64,000 nucleotides of DNA from CAVTPU01 sp963736695 (GTDB lineage Bacteria > Actinomycetota > Actinomycetes > Mycobacteriales > Micromonosporaceae): the NCBI GenBank assembly GCA_963736695.1, contig CAVTPU010000001.1, forward strand, positions 310,001-374,000, written 5' to 3'. Both the position numbers and the translations under genes were made by a program. The notes beneath the pieces are model-generated. The model searched no databases and was not told the origin of the DNA. It was given only the letters and a program-made list of their open reading frames with translations. Below are positions 8,067 to 15,917 of this stretch, one piece after another. Numbering within the stretch: the first letter of the stretch is position 1; every line of letters starts with the position of its first letter.

Positions 8067-9104
8067 TTACGCCTTATAGATCTCCAGGCTTCTGAGCAAC
8101 CCCTCCACTCCGCCGGGAATCCGAGGAAGCACAGCCTCCGGGACCACGAACTCCACGGTCGCACCGTTGACATCGAAGATGTGCACCGCGAGGACCCCAA
8201 AGTCATCCCGGAATTGTTGGGCCCGATGGCCGTCCACGGTGATCTTCTCGTACTTGTCCGTGCTGGCGATCGGGGCGAACGGCATTCCGGCGGTCACATG
8301 GATCATCAAAGCGGGCGTCTTGCTGGCGAGACTGGCCGCCGGCATCAGCTCGGCAGGCAGGGAGAAGTCCAGACGAACGTTCCATGACGTGCGAGGGTCG
8401 CTGCCACGAGTCACCTCGGCATGGTTCCTCGCGAACTCGATGGGCAGCCCTTGGAGCCGAACCGGGAAGACCACATCGGACTTCTCGAAACGTAGCGTCG
8501 TGGCGATGTGCAGGGCCGTGTTCTTCGCGTTTCCCGGCAGGCCCGCAACCGTCACCTTAACTAGGTTTCCTGGTGACCTCTCCCATTCAAGCCACGAGCC
8601 TGCGCCTTCGTCGGTGTTCCAGGAGGCCGGGTGACCGTTGACTAAGACTCCTGGGGTCGGCTGGTCGACGGTCCCTTGCTGCAGCTGGACGGAGGCGTAA
8701 TTCTGTGGGCTGGCCGCAGACGACCGCGAACGCGCGGTGATCTCCACGACGCCGTCGGACATCGTGACGGCCTGTTCGTCGAGCCCGGCCGGCAGCCACC
8801 CGAACTGGACCGACTGTTCGCCACTGGACGTCGAGTTCGTGGGTGATGGGCTGGGAGAGGCGACCTCGGTCGCCGTCGTTGTTGCCCCCGCAGCGATCGG
8901 GGGCTTCGATTCACTAGTGTTGAGAATGGTTGCCGTCATCGCGACAGCAGCGACGACCGAGATGGCCGCACCGCCGATGCCCGCCGCGCGGCGACGCCGC
9001 ACAGATCGCCGGCCTGTCTTCATCGCCGCTCCAACATTCACAGCCGACATCGGAAGCTCCCTATCCACGACAGTGTTCAACAACTTAGCCAACGGTTCGT
9101 CCAT
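8067..9104 (-). CDS. Membrane protein paired with SigE-family sigma, anti-sigma-like
   Basis: 345 aa. A cytoplasmic N-terminus of about 45 residues ending in a basic patch (RRSVRRRRAAG) is followed by one transmembrane helix (residues 47-68), a Ser/Thr/Pro-rich linker and a large extracytoplasmic domain. This is the shape of the membrane partner that follows many SigE-type sigma genes in actinomycetes. I see no classical zinc anti-sigma motif (HxxxCxxC), so the anti-sigma role rests on layout and context. The start at 9104 has GGAGGG 6 bases upstream and lies one base after the sigma stop, so the two are translationally coupled. Confidence 0.72.
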   Translation of the reverse strand: MDEPLAKLLNTVVDRELPMSAVNVGAAMKTGRRSVRRRRAAGIGGAAISVVAAVAMTATILNTSESKPPIAAGATTTATEVASPSPSPTNSTSSGEQSVQFGWLPAGLDEQAVTMSDGVVEITARSRSSAASPQNYASVQLQQGTVDQPTPGVLVNGHPASWNTDEGAGSWLEWERSPGNLVKVTVAGLPGNAKNTALHIATTLRFEKSDVVFPVRLQGLPIEFARNHAEVTRGSDPRTSWNVRLDFSLPAELMPAASLASKTPALMIHVTAGMPFAPIASTDKYEKITVDGHRAQQFRDDFGVLAVHIFDVNGATVEFVVPEAVLPRIPGGVEGLLRSLEIYKA

Positions 9105-9105
9105 T

Positions 9106-9636
9106 TCATCCCTCCACAGAAACATGTTGGGGCGCCAACAACTGCCGCAGTGAATTCACGCCTTTCGACGTCTGACTCTTCACCGTTCCGACCGAACATT
9201 GAAGCGTCGCCGCAACCTCGTTGATCGACAAGTCGCAGTAATACCGCAGCACAACGACCGCTCTCTGCCGCGGAGGCAACGCGGCGAGCGCAGTCCGGAC
9301 GACGAGTGCGGTCTCGGTCTCGTCAGGGTCGGCCGGCTGCACGCGACCGACCACTACGCCGATCGCTTCATTGTGGACATCGACGAGGTCCACACGTCGA
9401 AACCAAGGCTTCCGCCGTTCCCCCAGGAACGCCCTGACAATGATCATGCGGACGTAAGCATTGACGTTTGTCGCGTCGTTTGCCTTGCGCCAGTGGATAT
9501 ACAGCGACGCCAGCGCCGTCTGGCAGATGTCGTCAGTCTGGTGCCAGTCGTTGCACAGCAAGAACGCCACCCTGCGCATCCACGGTAGCCTCGCGGTGAC
9601 ATACTCCACGTACTGCTGTTCGTCAGCAGCCTTCAC
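9106..9636 (-). CDS. SigE-family ECF RNA polymerase sigma factor
   Basis: 176 aa. Region 2 begins EYVTARLPWMRRVAFLLCND and includes the DxxQ-type segment HQTDDICQTAL. Region 4 is ALPPRQRAVVVLRYYCDLSINEVAATL followed by SVGTVKSQ, the -35-contacting helix. This is the actinobacterial SigE-family ECF class, 160-180 aa long. The start is the GTG at 9636, because AAAGGAGGT ends 4-5 bases before it; the longer upstream reading has no support. It is co-transcribed with the downstream membrane protein, which probably holds it inactive until an envelope signal. Confidence 0.94.
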   Translation of the reverse strand: MKAADEQQYVEYVTARLPWMRRVAFLLCNDWHQTDDICQTALASLYIHWRKANDATNVNAYVRMIIVRAFLGERRKPWFRRVDLVDVHNEAIGVVVGRVQPADPDETETALVVRTALAALPPRQRAVVVLRYYCDLSINEVAATLQCSVGTVKSQTSKGVNSLRQLLAPQHVSVEG

Positions 9637-9824
9637 TGAGACCTCCTTTCTCACGCCATACGGCGCGTCCACTAACCAAGATGCGCGCGGAGGTCGCAGA
9701 AGTTGCCCGCGACGGCGGGATTTCTCATTCGGGCCCACCCGCAGTCGATCAGGTCCTCGGCCATCCAGATCATTGCAGCTGGAGAGGGCGCGCACTGGCG
9801 ATGACTACTGCTACGCTCTTGATC

Positions 9825-10637
9825 ATGAAGCCCACGACCCTCGACAAAACCGGCTATCGACTGGTCTTCGAAGACGCCTTCGACCACGAAGTGCTGGACG
9901 AACGACGCTGGTTTCCCTACTACTTGCCGCAATGGAGTTCGCGGGAACTGGCAAGGGCACGCTATGACGTCGGCGGTGGGCGGCTGATACTTCGAATCGA
10001 CGCGGACCAGCCACCGTGGTGCCCGGAATTCGATGGACAGTTGAAGGTGTCCTCGCTGCAGACCGGCGTCTTCGCGGGTCCGGTGGGAAGTGCCTGCGGC
10101 CAGCACCGCTTCACGCCCGGAGTATTGGTGCGCGAGACGCAACACAACACCGCACTATTCACGCCGCAGTACGGCCTCTTCGAACTTCGGGCGAAGGCGA
10201 TCGACGACCCGCGCTGCATGGTGGCCCTGTGGATGATCGGGTATGAGGATGAGCCACACCGATCAGCCGAGATCTGCATCTGCGAAATCTTTGGCCGGGA
10301 TATGACGGCCGACCACGCGGTCGTCGGCATGGGTGTCCACCCATTCGACGATCCGACTATCACGGACGAGTTCGAAGCCGTCGCTGTCCAATTCGATGCT
10401 CGCGACTTCCACACCTACGCCGCTGAGTGGACACCGGATCACATCTCGTTCTTCGTCGATGACCAGCAGGTAAAGGTCGTCCACCAGTCGCCCCACTACC
10501 CGATGCAGTTCATGCTCAACATCTATGAGTTTCCCGATGACGGCGATTCCCACTCGTCAACCCCACAGGTTCGATCGCCGCACCCATACCCCAAACAGTT
10601 CGTCATCGACTATTTTCGCGGCTACCAGCGTCCGTGA
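9825..10637 (+). CDS. GH16-like glycoside hydrolase family protein
   Basis: 270 aa, read from ATG 9825; the in-frame ATG at 9801 is an alternative. It shows the GH16 jelly-roll pattern: YRLVFEDAFD at the start, YGLFELRAKA, then ALWMIG, and the active-site strand AEICICEIFGRD. Classical GH16 enzymes have ExDxxE there. Both glutamates are kept, but the central Asp is Cys. The remainder (HTYAAEWTPDHISFFVDDQ, FVIDYFRGYQRP) is typical GH16. No signal peptide is visible, so it is probably cytoplasmic, unlike secreted glucanases. I recall similar actinomycete proteins with the same EICxCE motif, so the change looks subfamily-specific. Its end overlaps the convergent kinase by 35 bp. Confidence 0.84.
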   Translation: MKPTTLDKTGYRLVFEDAFDHEVLDERRWFPYYLPQWSSRELARARYDVGGGRLILRIDADQPPWCPEFDGQLKVSSLQTGVFAGPVGSACGQHRFTPGVLVRETQHNTALFTPQYGLFELRAKAIDDPRCMVALWMIGYEDEPHRSAEICICEIFGRDMTADHAVVGMGVHPFDDPTITDEFEAVAVQFDARDFHTYAAEWTPDHISFFVDDQQVKVVHQSPHYPMQFMLNIYEFPDDGDSHSSTPQVRSPHPYPKQFVIDYFRGYQRP

Positions 10638-11550
10638 ACGGTGGCGCCCACGAGGCAGCCCGTTCGCTCAAAGTGAGCGCGCCGATGGGATCGATCTCGG
10701 CGCTGGACACCGTGCAGGCGTGAGCGCCGGCGACAGTTGCGCACCGCACGCATTCCTGGACCGACTGGCCGGCAAGATGCCCGTACAAGAATCCCGAAAC
10801 GAAGGCGTCGCCGGCGCCGTTGGAGTCCACCGCCGGTCCGGGCAGCGGCGCCGCCGGAAACCGACGCACCACGCCTTCGCCCCGCCTGAGCAGATATCCA
10901 CCGCGCTCGCCATCCGTGGCCACAACAGTGTGCGCCCGACCGTTGGCGACTATCTTCCGCAGCGTGAGTTCCGGATCGGTCAAAGCCGTCGCGGACAGGA
11001 AAACCATATCCACCTGGTACGCGTACTGTTCGTGATAGCTATCGATGCCGTCCCAGTCGTGCAGATCGGTGGACAAGCTCACGCCCAGTCCGGCGAGCAC
11101 GGGCAGCGCGTGTTGGCACGGCTGCGTGATGCTGACGTGCACGTGCCGAGCCCGCGCGGCCAATGCCGTGACGAGACTCTCCGGGAAACGGTCCTCGTCG
11201 CTGGTCCGACTTCCGTCGTAAAGGGACAGTCGCCGGCCGCCCGGATCGACCAGGTTGACCGCCCGTTTGGTTCCCATGTCGCTGGGCACCGCGGTGAACG
11301 GGACGCCACGGCTGTCGTGTAACGCACGGACGAGGTCGCCTTCCGGATCGCGGCCCACCACGTCGAGGTGGTGCACCCGCAGTCCAAGCGCGGCCAGCCC
11401 GATCGCGACCCCGTCGCCGGTCTGACCAGCTCGAGTCTGGACGGCCGGCACCACGTAGGTATCCGCGAACGGCAGCGGAAGTTGGGGAACGTAGACAACC
11501 GTGTCGACGCCGGCTCCGCCGAGCACCAGAACGTCGTGTTGGTGGCCCAT
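10603..11550 (-). CDS. PfkB-family carbohydrate kinase
   Basis: 315 aa. It has the ribokinase fold with the N-terminal substrate part (GGAGVDTVVYVPQLP, RAGQTGDGVAIGLAALG) and the C-terminal PfkB signature 2, VDSNGAGDAFVSGFLYG, which holds the catalytic Asp and anion hole. It would phosphorylate a sugar or nucleoside with ATP; the substrate cannot be told. The start at 11550 has GGAGAGGA 7 bases upstream. The gene is monocistronic and its 3' end overlaps the GH16-like gene tail to tail, which suggests mutual transcriptional interference or a related sugar pathway. Confidence 0.93.
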   Translation of the reverse strand: MGHQHDVLVLGGAGVDTVVYVPQLPLPFADTYVVPAVQTRAGQTGDGVAIGLAALGLRVHHLDVVGRDPEGDLVRALHDSRGVPFTAVPSDMGTKRAVNLVDPGGRRLSLYDGSRTSDEDRFPESLVTALAARARHVHVSITQPCQHALPVLAGLGVSLSTDLHDWDGIDSYHEQYAYQVDMVFLSATALTDPELTLRKIVANGRAHTVVATDGERGGYLLRRGEGVVRRFPAAPLPGPAVDSNGAGDAFVSGFLYGHLAGQSVQECVRCATVAGAHACTVSSAEIDPIGALTLSERAASWAPPFTDAGSRENSR

Positions 11551-11578
11551 GCCTCGATCCTCTCCGCTGCCCCGTTGG

Positions 11579-11591
11579 TGTGACTATCACA
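11579..11591. promoter_or_regulatory. Dyad TGTGA-CTA-TCACA over the kinase promoter
   Basis: A perfect 5+5 inverted repeat with a 3-base spacer in the divergent region between the PfkB kinase and the methyltransferase. On the minus strand it overlaps a plausible -10 (GATAGT) of the kinase. The spacing is too short for a classical Crp site (6 bases). A sugar-responsive repressor site is possible. Confidence 0.35.
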
Positions 11592-11651
11592 GCAGCCGCG
11601 GTGTCCGAGATCCAGTCGGGGGTGGCTCGGATCGAGGTTTAAGGTGTGAGC

Positions 11652-12260
11652 ATGAGCGAACCGACGCGGTGGGCCACGGACACTGGTCCGCAGCACTCGC
11701 AGTGGTATATCAAGCGGTTCCGCGACATGGCGGCGGAGGGCGCCGACCTGGCCGGCGAGGCCCGGCTGATGGACGCCATGGTGGCGCCCGGCTCCCGCAT
11801 CCTCGACGCGGGGTGCGGTCCTGGGCGGGTCGGCGCGGAGCTGGCCGCGCGTGGGCACGTCGTCGTGGGCGTGGACGCCGATCCGGAACTCATCACAGCC
11901 GCCGAGGCTGATCATCCGGGGCCGACGTGGCTGGTCGCTGACCTCGCTGACCTCGACCTGCCGGCCGCCGGCCATCCGGAGCCGTTCGACGCCGCTGTCG
12001 TCGCGGGCAACGTGATGACGTTCGTGGCGCCGGAGACGGAACGGCGGGTGCTCACTCGCCTCGCCGCCCATCTGCGGCCGGACGGCTTCGCGGTGGTCGG
12101 ATTCGGGGCGGGTCGCGGATATGAATTAGACGACTTCGACGCCGATCTCGCCGCCGCCGGCTTCGTCCTGGAGCACCGATTCGCCACGTGGGACCTGCGG
12201 CCGTGGAGCCCGCAGGCCGACTTCGCCGTCAGTGTGCTTCGGCGGCCGGCCGGGCATTGA
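11652..12260 (+). CDS. Class I SAM-dependent methyltransferase
   Basis: 202 aa. Motif I is ILDAGCGPGRVGAEL, motif II is VVGVDADPELI, and the motif IV region is FDAAVVAGNVMTF. The N-terminal QWYIKRFRDMAAEG is common in small Ubi/Tam-type methyltransferases of actinomycetes. The start at 11652 follows AAGG at 7 bases; GTG at 11646 is an alternative. It is divergent from the PfkB gene and has no linked pathway genes. The substrate is unknown. Confidence 0.88.
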   Translation: MSEPTRWATDTGPQHSQWYIKRFRDMAAEGADLAGEARLMDAMVAPGSRILDAGCGPGRVGAELAARGHVVVGVDADPELITAAEADHPGPTWLVADLADLDLPAAGHPEPFDAAVVAGNVMTFVAPETERRVLTRLAAHLRPDGFAVVGFGAGRGYELDDFDADLAAAGFVLEHRFATWDLRPWSPQADFAVSVLRRPAGH

Positions 12261-12340
12261 TTGCCGCGAAAATCTGTTGTCGTCACCGCCGCTGGTTGCC
12301 TACTGTCAGCTCAGCACACGAGAAGAATGAGGAGCCAGCG

Positions 12341-12388
12341 ATGTGGTGGCGCGAAGAGCACGAGGAGCCCGAACGGCGGCCCACCTGA
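12341..12388 (+). CDS. 15-codon ORF with strong ribosome site
   Basis: ATG 12341 is preceded by GAGGAG at about 6 bases and encodes MWWREEHEEPERRPT, then TGA. It lies between the methyltransferase gene and an intrinsic-like terminator just before two tRNA-Glu genes. Five of the 15 residues are glutamate. It could be a leader peptide whose translation affects the following hairpins, or a small conserved peptide. No database comparison was possible. Confidence 0.4.
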   Translation: MWWREEHEEPERRPT

Positions 12389-12416
12389 CGTCGATAGCGT
12401 CGACGGCTGGTGAGAC

Positions 12417-12453
12417 GCCGCCCACCCCTTCGGGTCGGGCGGCTTCGTTTTAT
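12417..12453 (+). terminator. Intrinsic-like terminator before the tRNA pair
   Basis: GCCGCCC (12417-12423) pairs with GGGCGGC (12437-12443), and ACCC/GGGT extends the stem inward. The downstream tail is TTCGTTTTAT, unusually T-rich for this genome. It would end the methyltransferase and small-ORF transcript. A second perfect 8-bp hairpin, GCCGGCCC-ACAT-GGGCCGGC, lies at 12459-12478. Confidence 0.75.
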
Positions 12454-12488
12454 GCGCGGCCGGCCCACATGGGCCGGCTCGGGTCGAT

Positions 12489-12561
12489 GGACCGTTGGAG
12501 TAGTGGTTATCTCGCCTCGTTCTCAGCGAGGAGAAGGCCGGTTCGATCCCGGCACGGTCTG
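12489..12561 (+). tRNA. tRNA-Glu (anticodon CTC)
   Basis: Folded by hand into a 73-nt cloverleaf. The acceptor GGACCGT pairs with ACGGTCT (G1-U72 wobble). The D arm is GAG/CTC with A14, G18G19 and A21. The anticodon stem is CCTCG/CGAGG with loop TTCTCAG, so the anticodon CTC reads GAG. The T arm is GCCGG-TTCGATC-CCGGC. CCA is not encoded. The variable loop AGAAG puts G at position 48, where a pyrimidine is usual, so the tertiary 15-48 pair is atypical. Confidence 0.85.
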
Positions 12562-12573
12562 CGCAGCACGCGT

Positions 12574-12651
12574 GGCGCGGTGGACAAAATGGAAAAGTCG
12601 CCCGGCTTTCAACCGGGACATCTGCGGGTTCGAACCCCGTCCGCGCTGCCA
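12574..12651 (+). tRNA. tRNA-Glu (anticodon TTC)
   Basis: Folded by hand. The acceptor GGCGCGG pairs with CCGCGCT (G1-U72). The D arm is GAC/GTC with a nearly all-A loop containing G18G19. The anticodon stem is CCCGG/CCGGG with loop CTTTCAA, so the anticodon TTC reads GAA. The T arm is GCGGG-TTCGAAC-CCCGT, followed by discriminator G and an encoded CCA. The variable loop is 6 nt. It lies 12 bases after the first tRNA-Glu, so the two are probably co-transcribed. Both start with G1-U72, which is unusual for this isoacceptor. Confidence 0.85.
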
Positions 12652-12718
12652 CCATTGGCGGGGCCAAGCCATCGCCTGCCCGTGCCGAGCCGACCGGGCT
12701 GGCGAGGGTCCCTCGCGA

Positions 12719-12769
12719 GGCTCGGTAGCAGACTGGGCTCGGTAACGGGCTGGGCTCGATAACGGGCTG
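12719..12769. repeat. Three tandem 17-bp units
   Basis: Units at 12719-12735, 12736-12752 and 12753-12769 share GGCTCGGTAACGGGCTG with a few substitutions. They are in the gene-poor tract after the tRNAs. No coding role is visible. Confidence 0.75.
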
Positions 12770-12886
12770 GGGCTCGTCGTGCCCTTCGAAACGGGCCGAA
12801 ACAGCCGCGGGTTGGTGTGCCCCATTGCGCTTCGTCAGGATTGTGGAAGATAGCGTGACCGTGGCGCACTCCTTAGCGGGCCGCGA

Positions 12887-12913
12887 TTGACACGATAACG
12901 GTCACGTTATGCC
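12887..12913 (+). promoter_or_regulatory. Orphan promoter with operator-like dyad
   Basis: A consensus -35 TTGACA (12887-12892) is followed 15 bases later by a weak -10 TATGCC. Between them lies the dyad ATAACG-GTCA-CGTTAT (12895-12910), the layout of a repressor-controlled promoter. No recognisable gene follows on the plus strand; the best downstream reading is a 51-codon ORF from 12909 made of the short repeats. It may be the remnant of a lost gene or drive an RNA. Confidence 0.4.
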
Positions 12914-12945
12914 GACGACATCCCCGAGCCCGAAGCGACGTTTGC

Positions 12946-13000
12946 TCGGAACACAGTGCTCGTTCGGAACAAAGCGCTCGGAACACAGGCTCGGAACACA
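12946..13000. repeat. Dispersed TCGGAACACA copies
   Basis: Four copies of a 10-bp element (12946-12955, 12964-12973 imperfect, 12978-12987, 12991-13000) at irregular spacing. The rest of the 12652-13080 interval, apart from this, the 17-bp repeat and the orphan promoter, shows nothing I can annotate. Confidence 0.6.
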
Positions 13001-13080
13001 ACAATCGTTCACGCACAGCACTCGTTCGCCGACACCACCGCGCGGCACATCGGCGCGGTGACGACGCCTGACCGAATGAC

Positions 13081-15915
13081 CTAACCGCAGATGGCTTGGC
13101 CGGGGATGACCTGATCGGAACTGACCCGACCAGAGGTGACCTGGCCAGGGGTGACCTGCACGGCGGTCACCTTATATTCCGGGCAGTCGGTCGCCCAGTC
13201 GGAGTTGTCGGTGGTGACGACGTTGGCGCCGCTGACCGGATGGTGGAAGGTCGTATAGACCACCCCTTCGGTCATCCGATCACTCAACCGGGCTCGCAGC
13301 GTCGTCTGTCCCATCCTGCTGGCGAGGGTGACCTGGTCCCCGTCGTGGATGCCGCGCACCTGCGCGTCATGCGGGTGGATGTCCAGCAGGTCTTCACTGT
13401 GCCACGCGACGTTGGCGGTGCGGCGGGTCTGCGCGCCCACGTTGTATTGGGTGAGGGTGCGGCCCGTGGTCAACAACAGGGGAAAGCGGCGATTCGTCCG
13501 TTCGGTGGTGGCGATGAACTCCGTATGCATGAACCGTCCCTTGCCGCGCACGAAACCATCGACATGCATGATCTTCGTGCCGTCCGGGGCGGAGTCGTCG
13601 CACGGCCACTGCACGCTGCCGACCTCGTCGAGACGCGCGAACGACACCCCCGCGAAGGTCGGGGTGAGTCGGGCGATCTCATCCATGATCTCGCTGGGGT
13701 GGCGGTAACTCATCGGATAACCCATCGCGGTGGCGATGTCGCAGGCGATCTGCCACTCGGCTTTGCCGCTCGCCGGCGCCATGACGGGACGCACCCGGTT
13801 GATGCGCCGTTCGGCGTTGGTGAAGGTGCCGTCCTTCTCGAGAAACGACGTGCCGGGCAGGAACACGTGCGCGAACGCCGACGTCTCGTTGAGGAACAGA
13901 TCCTGAAGGATCACCAGTTCCATCGCGTCGAGCGCGGCTTTGACGTGGGTGGTGTTCGGGTCTGACTGGGCCGGATCCTCACCTTGAATGAAGATCGCAT
14001 GGAAGGTTCCGTCGAGCGCGGCGGCGAACATGTTGGGGATGCGCAACCCGGGATCGGGTTGGATGCTGTGCTGCCACACGACTTCGAAGAGTTCCCGGAC
14101 GGTGGGGTCGCCGACGTCGCGATAGCCGGACAGCTCGTGTGGGAATGATCCCATGTCACACGAGCCCTGCACGTTGTTCTGTCCGCGCAGCGGGTTGATG
14201 CCGACGCCGTCACGGCCGATGTTGCCAGTGGCCATGGCGAGGTTGGCCATGGCCATGACCATCGTGGAGCCTTGACTGTGTTCGGTGACTCCCAGTCCAT
14301 AATAGATCGCCGAGTTGGGCCCGGCGGCATAGAGCCGGGCGGCGGCGCGGATCTCGGACGCGGCGACGCCGGTGATCTCCTCCACCGCCTCCGGCGAGTT
14401 GCCGGGGCGGGTGATGAACGCCGCCCACTCGTCGTAGTCTTCGCAGCGGGCGGCGACGAAGCCTCGGTCGACGAGCTCTTCGGTGACCACCACGTGCGCC
14501 ATAGCGTTGATGACCGCGACGTTGGTGCCGGGCCGCAGTTGCAGATGGTGGGCGGTGTCGATGTGGGGGCTGCGAATGAGGTCGATGCCGCGCGGGTCGA
14601 CGACGATGAGTTTCGCCCCCTGACGCAGTCGGCGTTTCATGCGGGAGGCGAAGACCGGGTGGCCGTCGGTGGGGTTCGCCCCGATCACCATGACCACGTC
14701 GGCGTGGGCGACGGAGGCGAAGTCCTGGGTGCCGGCCGACGTTCCGAAGGTCTGCTTGAGGCCATATCCGGTGGGCGCGTGACATACCCGGGCGCAGGTG
14801 TCGACATTGTTGTTGCCGAAGGCGGCCCGGATCATCTTCTGCACCACGAAGACCTCTTCGTTGGTGCATCGTGACGAGGTGATGCCCCCGATCGACCGAA
14901 CTCCGTGGCGAGCCTGAATGTCGAGCAGTCGAGCTGCGGCGTACGAGATCGCCTCGTCCCAACTCACTTCCCGCCACGCATCGGTGGTCTTCTCCCGGAT
15001 CATCGGTGTGGTGACCCGGTCGCGGTGGGTGGCGTAACCCCAGGCGAAGCGGCCTTTGACGCACGCGTGTCCCTCGTTGGCGCGGCCCTGTTTGGCAGGG
15101 ACCATGCGCACGACCTCGGTGCCGCGCAGTTCGGCGCGCAGCGAGCAGCCGACCCCGCAATAGGCGCAGGTGGTGAGCACCGAACGCGTCGGCAGACCAA
15201 GATTGATCACCGACTTTTCGGTGAGCGCCTCGGTGGGGCAGGCCGCCACGCAGGCACCGCACGACACGCACTCGGATGCGAAGAACGACTCGCTGGCGCC
15301 GGCCGACACCCGCGACTCGAAACCCCGCCCTTCGATGGTCAACGCGAGGGTCCCCTGGATCTCGTCGCACGCCCGCACACACCGGGCACAGACGACACAC
15401 GTGGCCGGATCGAAGCTGAAATAGGGATTGGAGTCGTCGCGCGTGACGTCGTCACGGTCGGGCCCCCGCACGGAATATCGCACCTGCCGCAGTCCCACCT
15501 CGGCCGCCATGTCCTGCAGCTCGCAGTCGCCGTTGGCCGCACAGGTCAGGCAGTCGAGTGGATGGTCGGAGAGGTAGAGCTCCATCACCCCGCGGCGCAG
15601 CCGGTCGAGGCGGGGACTGCGAGTGGTCACCCGCATGCCGTCGGAGACGGGTGTGGTGCACGACGATGGGGTGCCGGCCCGCCCCTCGACCTCCACCACA
15701 CACAGGCGACACGAGCCGATCGGTGTGACGAGGTCGGTCGCGCACAGCTTCGGGATCGGCACCCCGGCGAGCGCGGCGGCGCGCAGCACCGAGGTGCCGG
15801 CGTCCACTGTGATCGGTTGACCGTCGATCTCGACGGTGACCGGCGGGCTGTCGCTGGCCGCGGGTGGGGGCGTGCCCAGGTCCGGCTCGCCGAGCCGACT
15901 CGTGATCGCTCCCAT
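13081..15915 (-). CDS. NAD-linked formate dehydrogenase, alpha (molybdopterin) subunit
   Basis: 944 aa. In order it has an N-terminal 2Fe-2S ferredoxin domain (IGSCRLCVVEVEG, CTTP), a NuoG-like His-Cys cluster site (HPLDCLTCAANGDC), two 4Fe-4S sites (CVVCARCVRAC and CVSCGACVAACP), and the cluster of the Mo/W-bisMGD core (CAYCGVGC). The catalytic Cys-His is in CARVCHAPTGYG, so it uses cysteine rather than selenocysteine. The C-terminal MGD domain has TGRTLTQYN. It oxidises formate to CO2 and passes electrons to the downstream NADH-forming subunit. The start at 15915 has AAGGA upstream and lies 2 bases after the beta subunit stop. The last 25 residues are a pentapeptide repeat (QVTPG, QVTSG, RVSSD, QVIPG, QAICG) absent from the catalytic fold. 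Confidence 0.95.
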   Translation of the reverse strand: MGAITSRLGEPDLGTPPPAASDSPPVTVEIDGQPITVDAGTSVLRAAALAGVPIPKLCATDLVTPIGSCRLCVVEVEGRAGTPSSCTTPVSDGMRVTTRSPRLDRLRRGVMELYLSDHPLDCLTCAANGDCELQDMAAEVGLRQVRYSVRGPDRDDVTRDDSNPYFSFDPATCVVCARCVRACDEIQGTLALTIEGRGFESRVSAGASESFFASECVSCGACVAACPTEALTEKSVINLGLPTRSVLTTCAYCGVGCSLRAELRGTEVVRMVPAKQGRANEGHACVKGRFAWGYATHRDRVTTPMIREKTTDAWREVSWDEAISYAAARLLDIQARHGVRSIGGITSSRCTNEEVFVVQKMIRAAFGNNNVDTCARVCHAPTGYGLKQTFGTSAGTQDFASVAHADVVMVIGANPTDGHPVFASRMKRRLRQGAKLIVVDPRGIDLIRSPHIDTAHHLQLRPGTNVAVINAMAHVVVTEELVDRGFVAARCEDYDEWAAFITRPGNSPEAVEEITGVAASEIRAAARLYAAGPNSAIYYGLGVTEHSQGSTMVMAMANLAMATGNIGRDGVGINPLRGQNNVQGSCDMGSFPHELSGYRDVGDPTVRELFEVVWQHSIQPDPGLRIPNMFAAALDGTFHAIFIQGEDPAQSDPNTTHVKAALDAMELVILQDLFLNETSAFAHVFLPGTSFLEKDGTFTNAERRINRVRPVMAPASGKAEWQIACDIATAMGYPMSYRHPSEIMDEIARLTPTFAGVSFARLDEVGSVQWPCDDSAPDGTKIMHVDGFVRGKGRFMHTEFIATTERTNRRFPLLLTTGRTLTQYNVGAQTRRTANVAWHSEDLLDIHPHDAQVRGIHDGDQVTLASRMGQTTLRARLSDRMTEGVVYTTFHHPVSGANVVTTDNSDWATDCPEYKVTAVQVTPGQVTSGRVSSDQVIPGQAICG
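13084..13158 (-). repeat. Five tandem 15-bp units at the FdhA 3' end
   Basis: Five diverged 15-bp units encode QxxxG-like pentapeptides directly before the stop codon. The period equals that of short tandem duplications at four other loci in the window. Confidence 0.85.
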
Positions 15916-15917
15916 TG

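Noticed and set aside
9637..9795. N-terminal extension of the sigma factor
   Set aside because: A consensus ribosome site sits just before GTG 9636, and the upstream codons show no sigma region 2 homology.
11579..11591. Classical cAMP-receptor (Crp) site
   Set aside because: The arms TGTGA/TCACA are right but the spacer is 3 instead of 6 bases, so it is listed only as an unspecified dyad.
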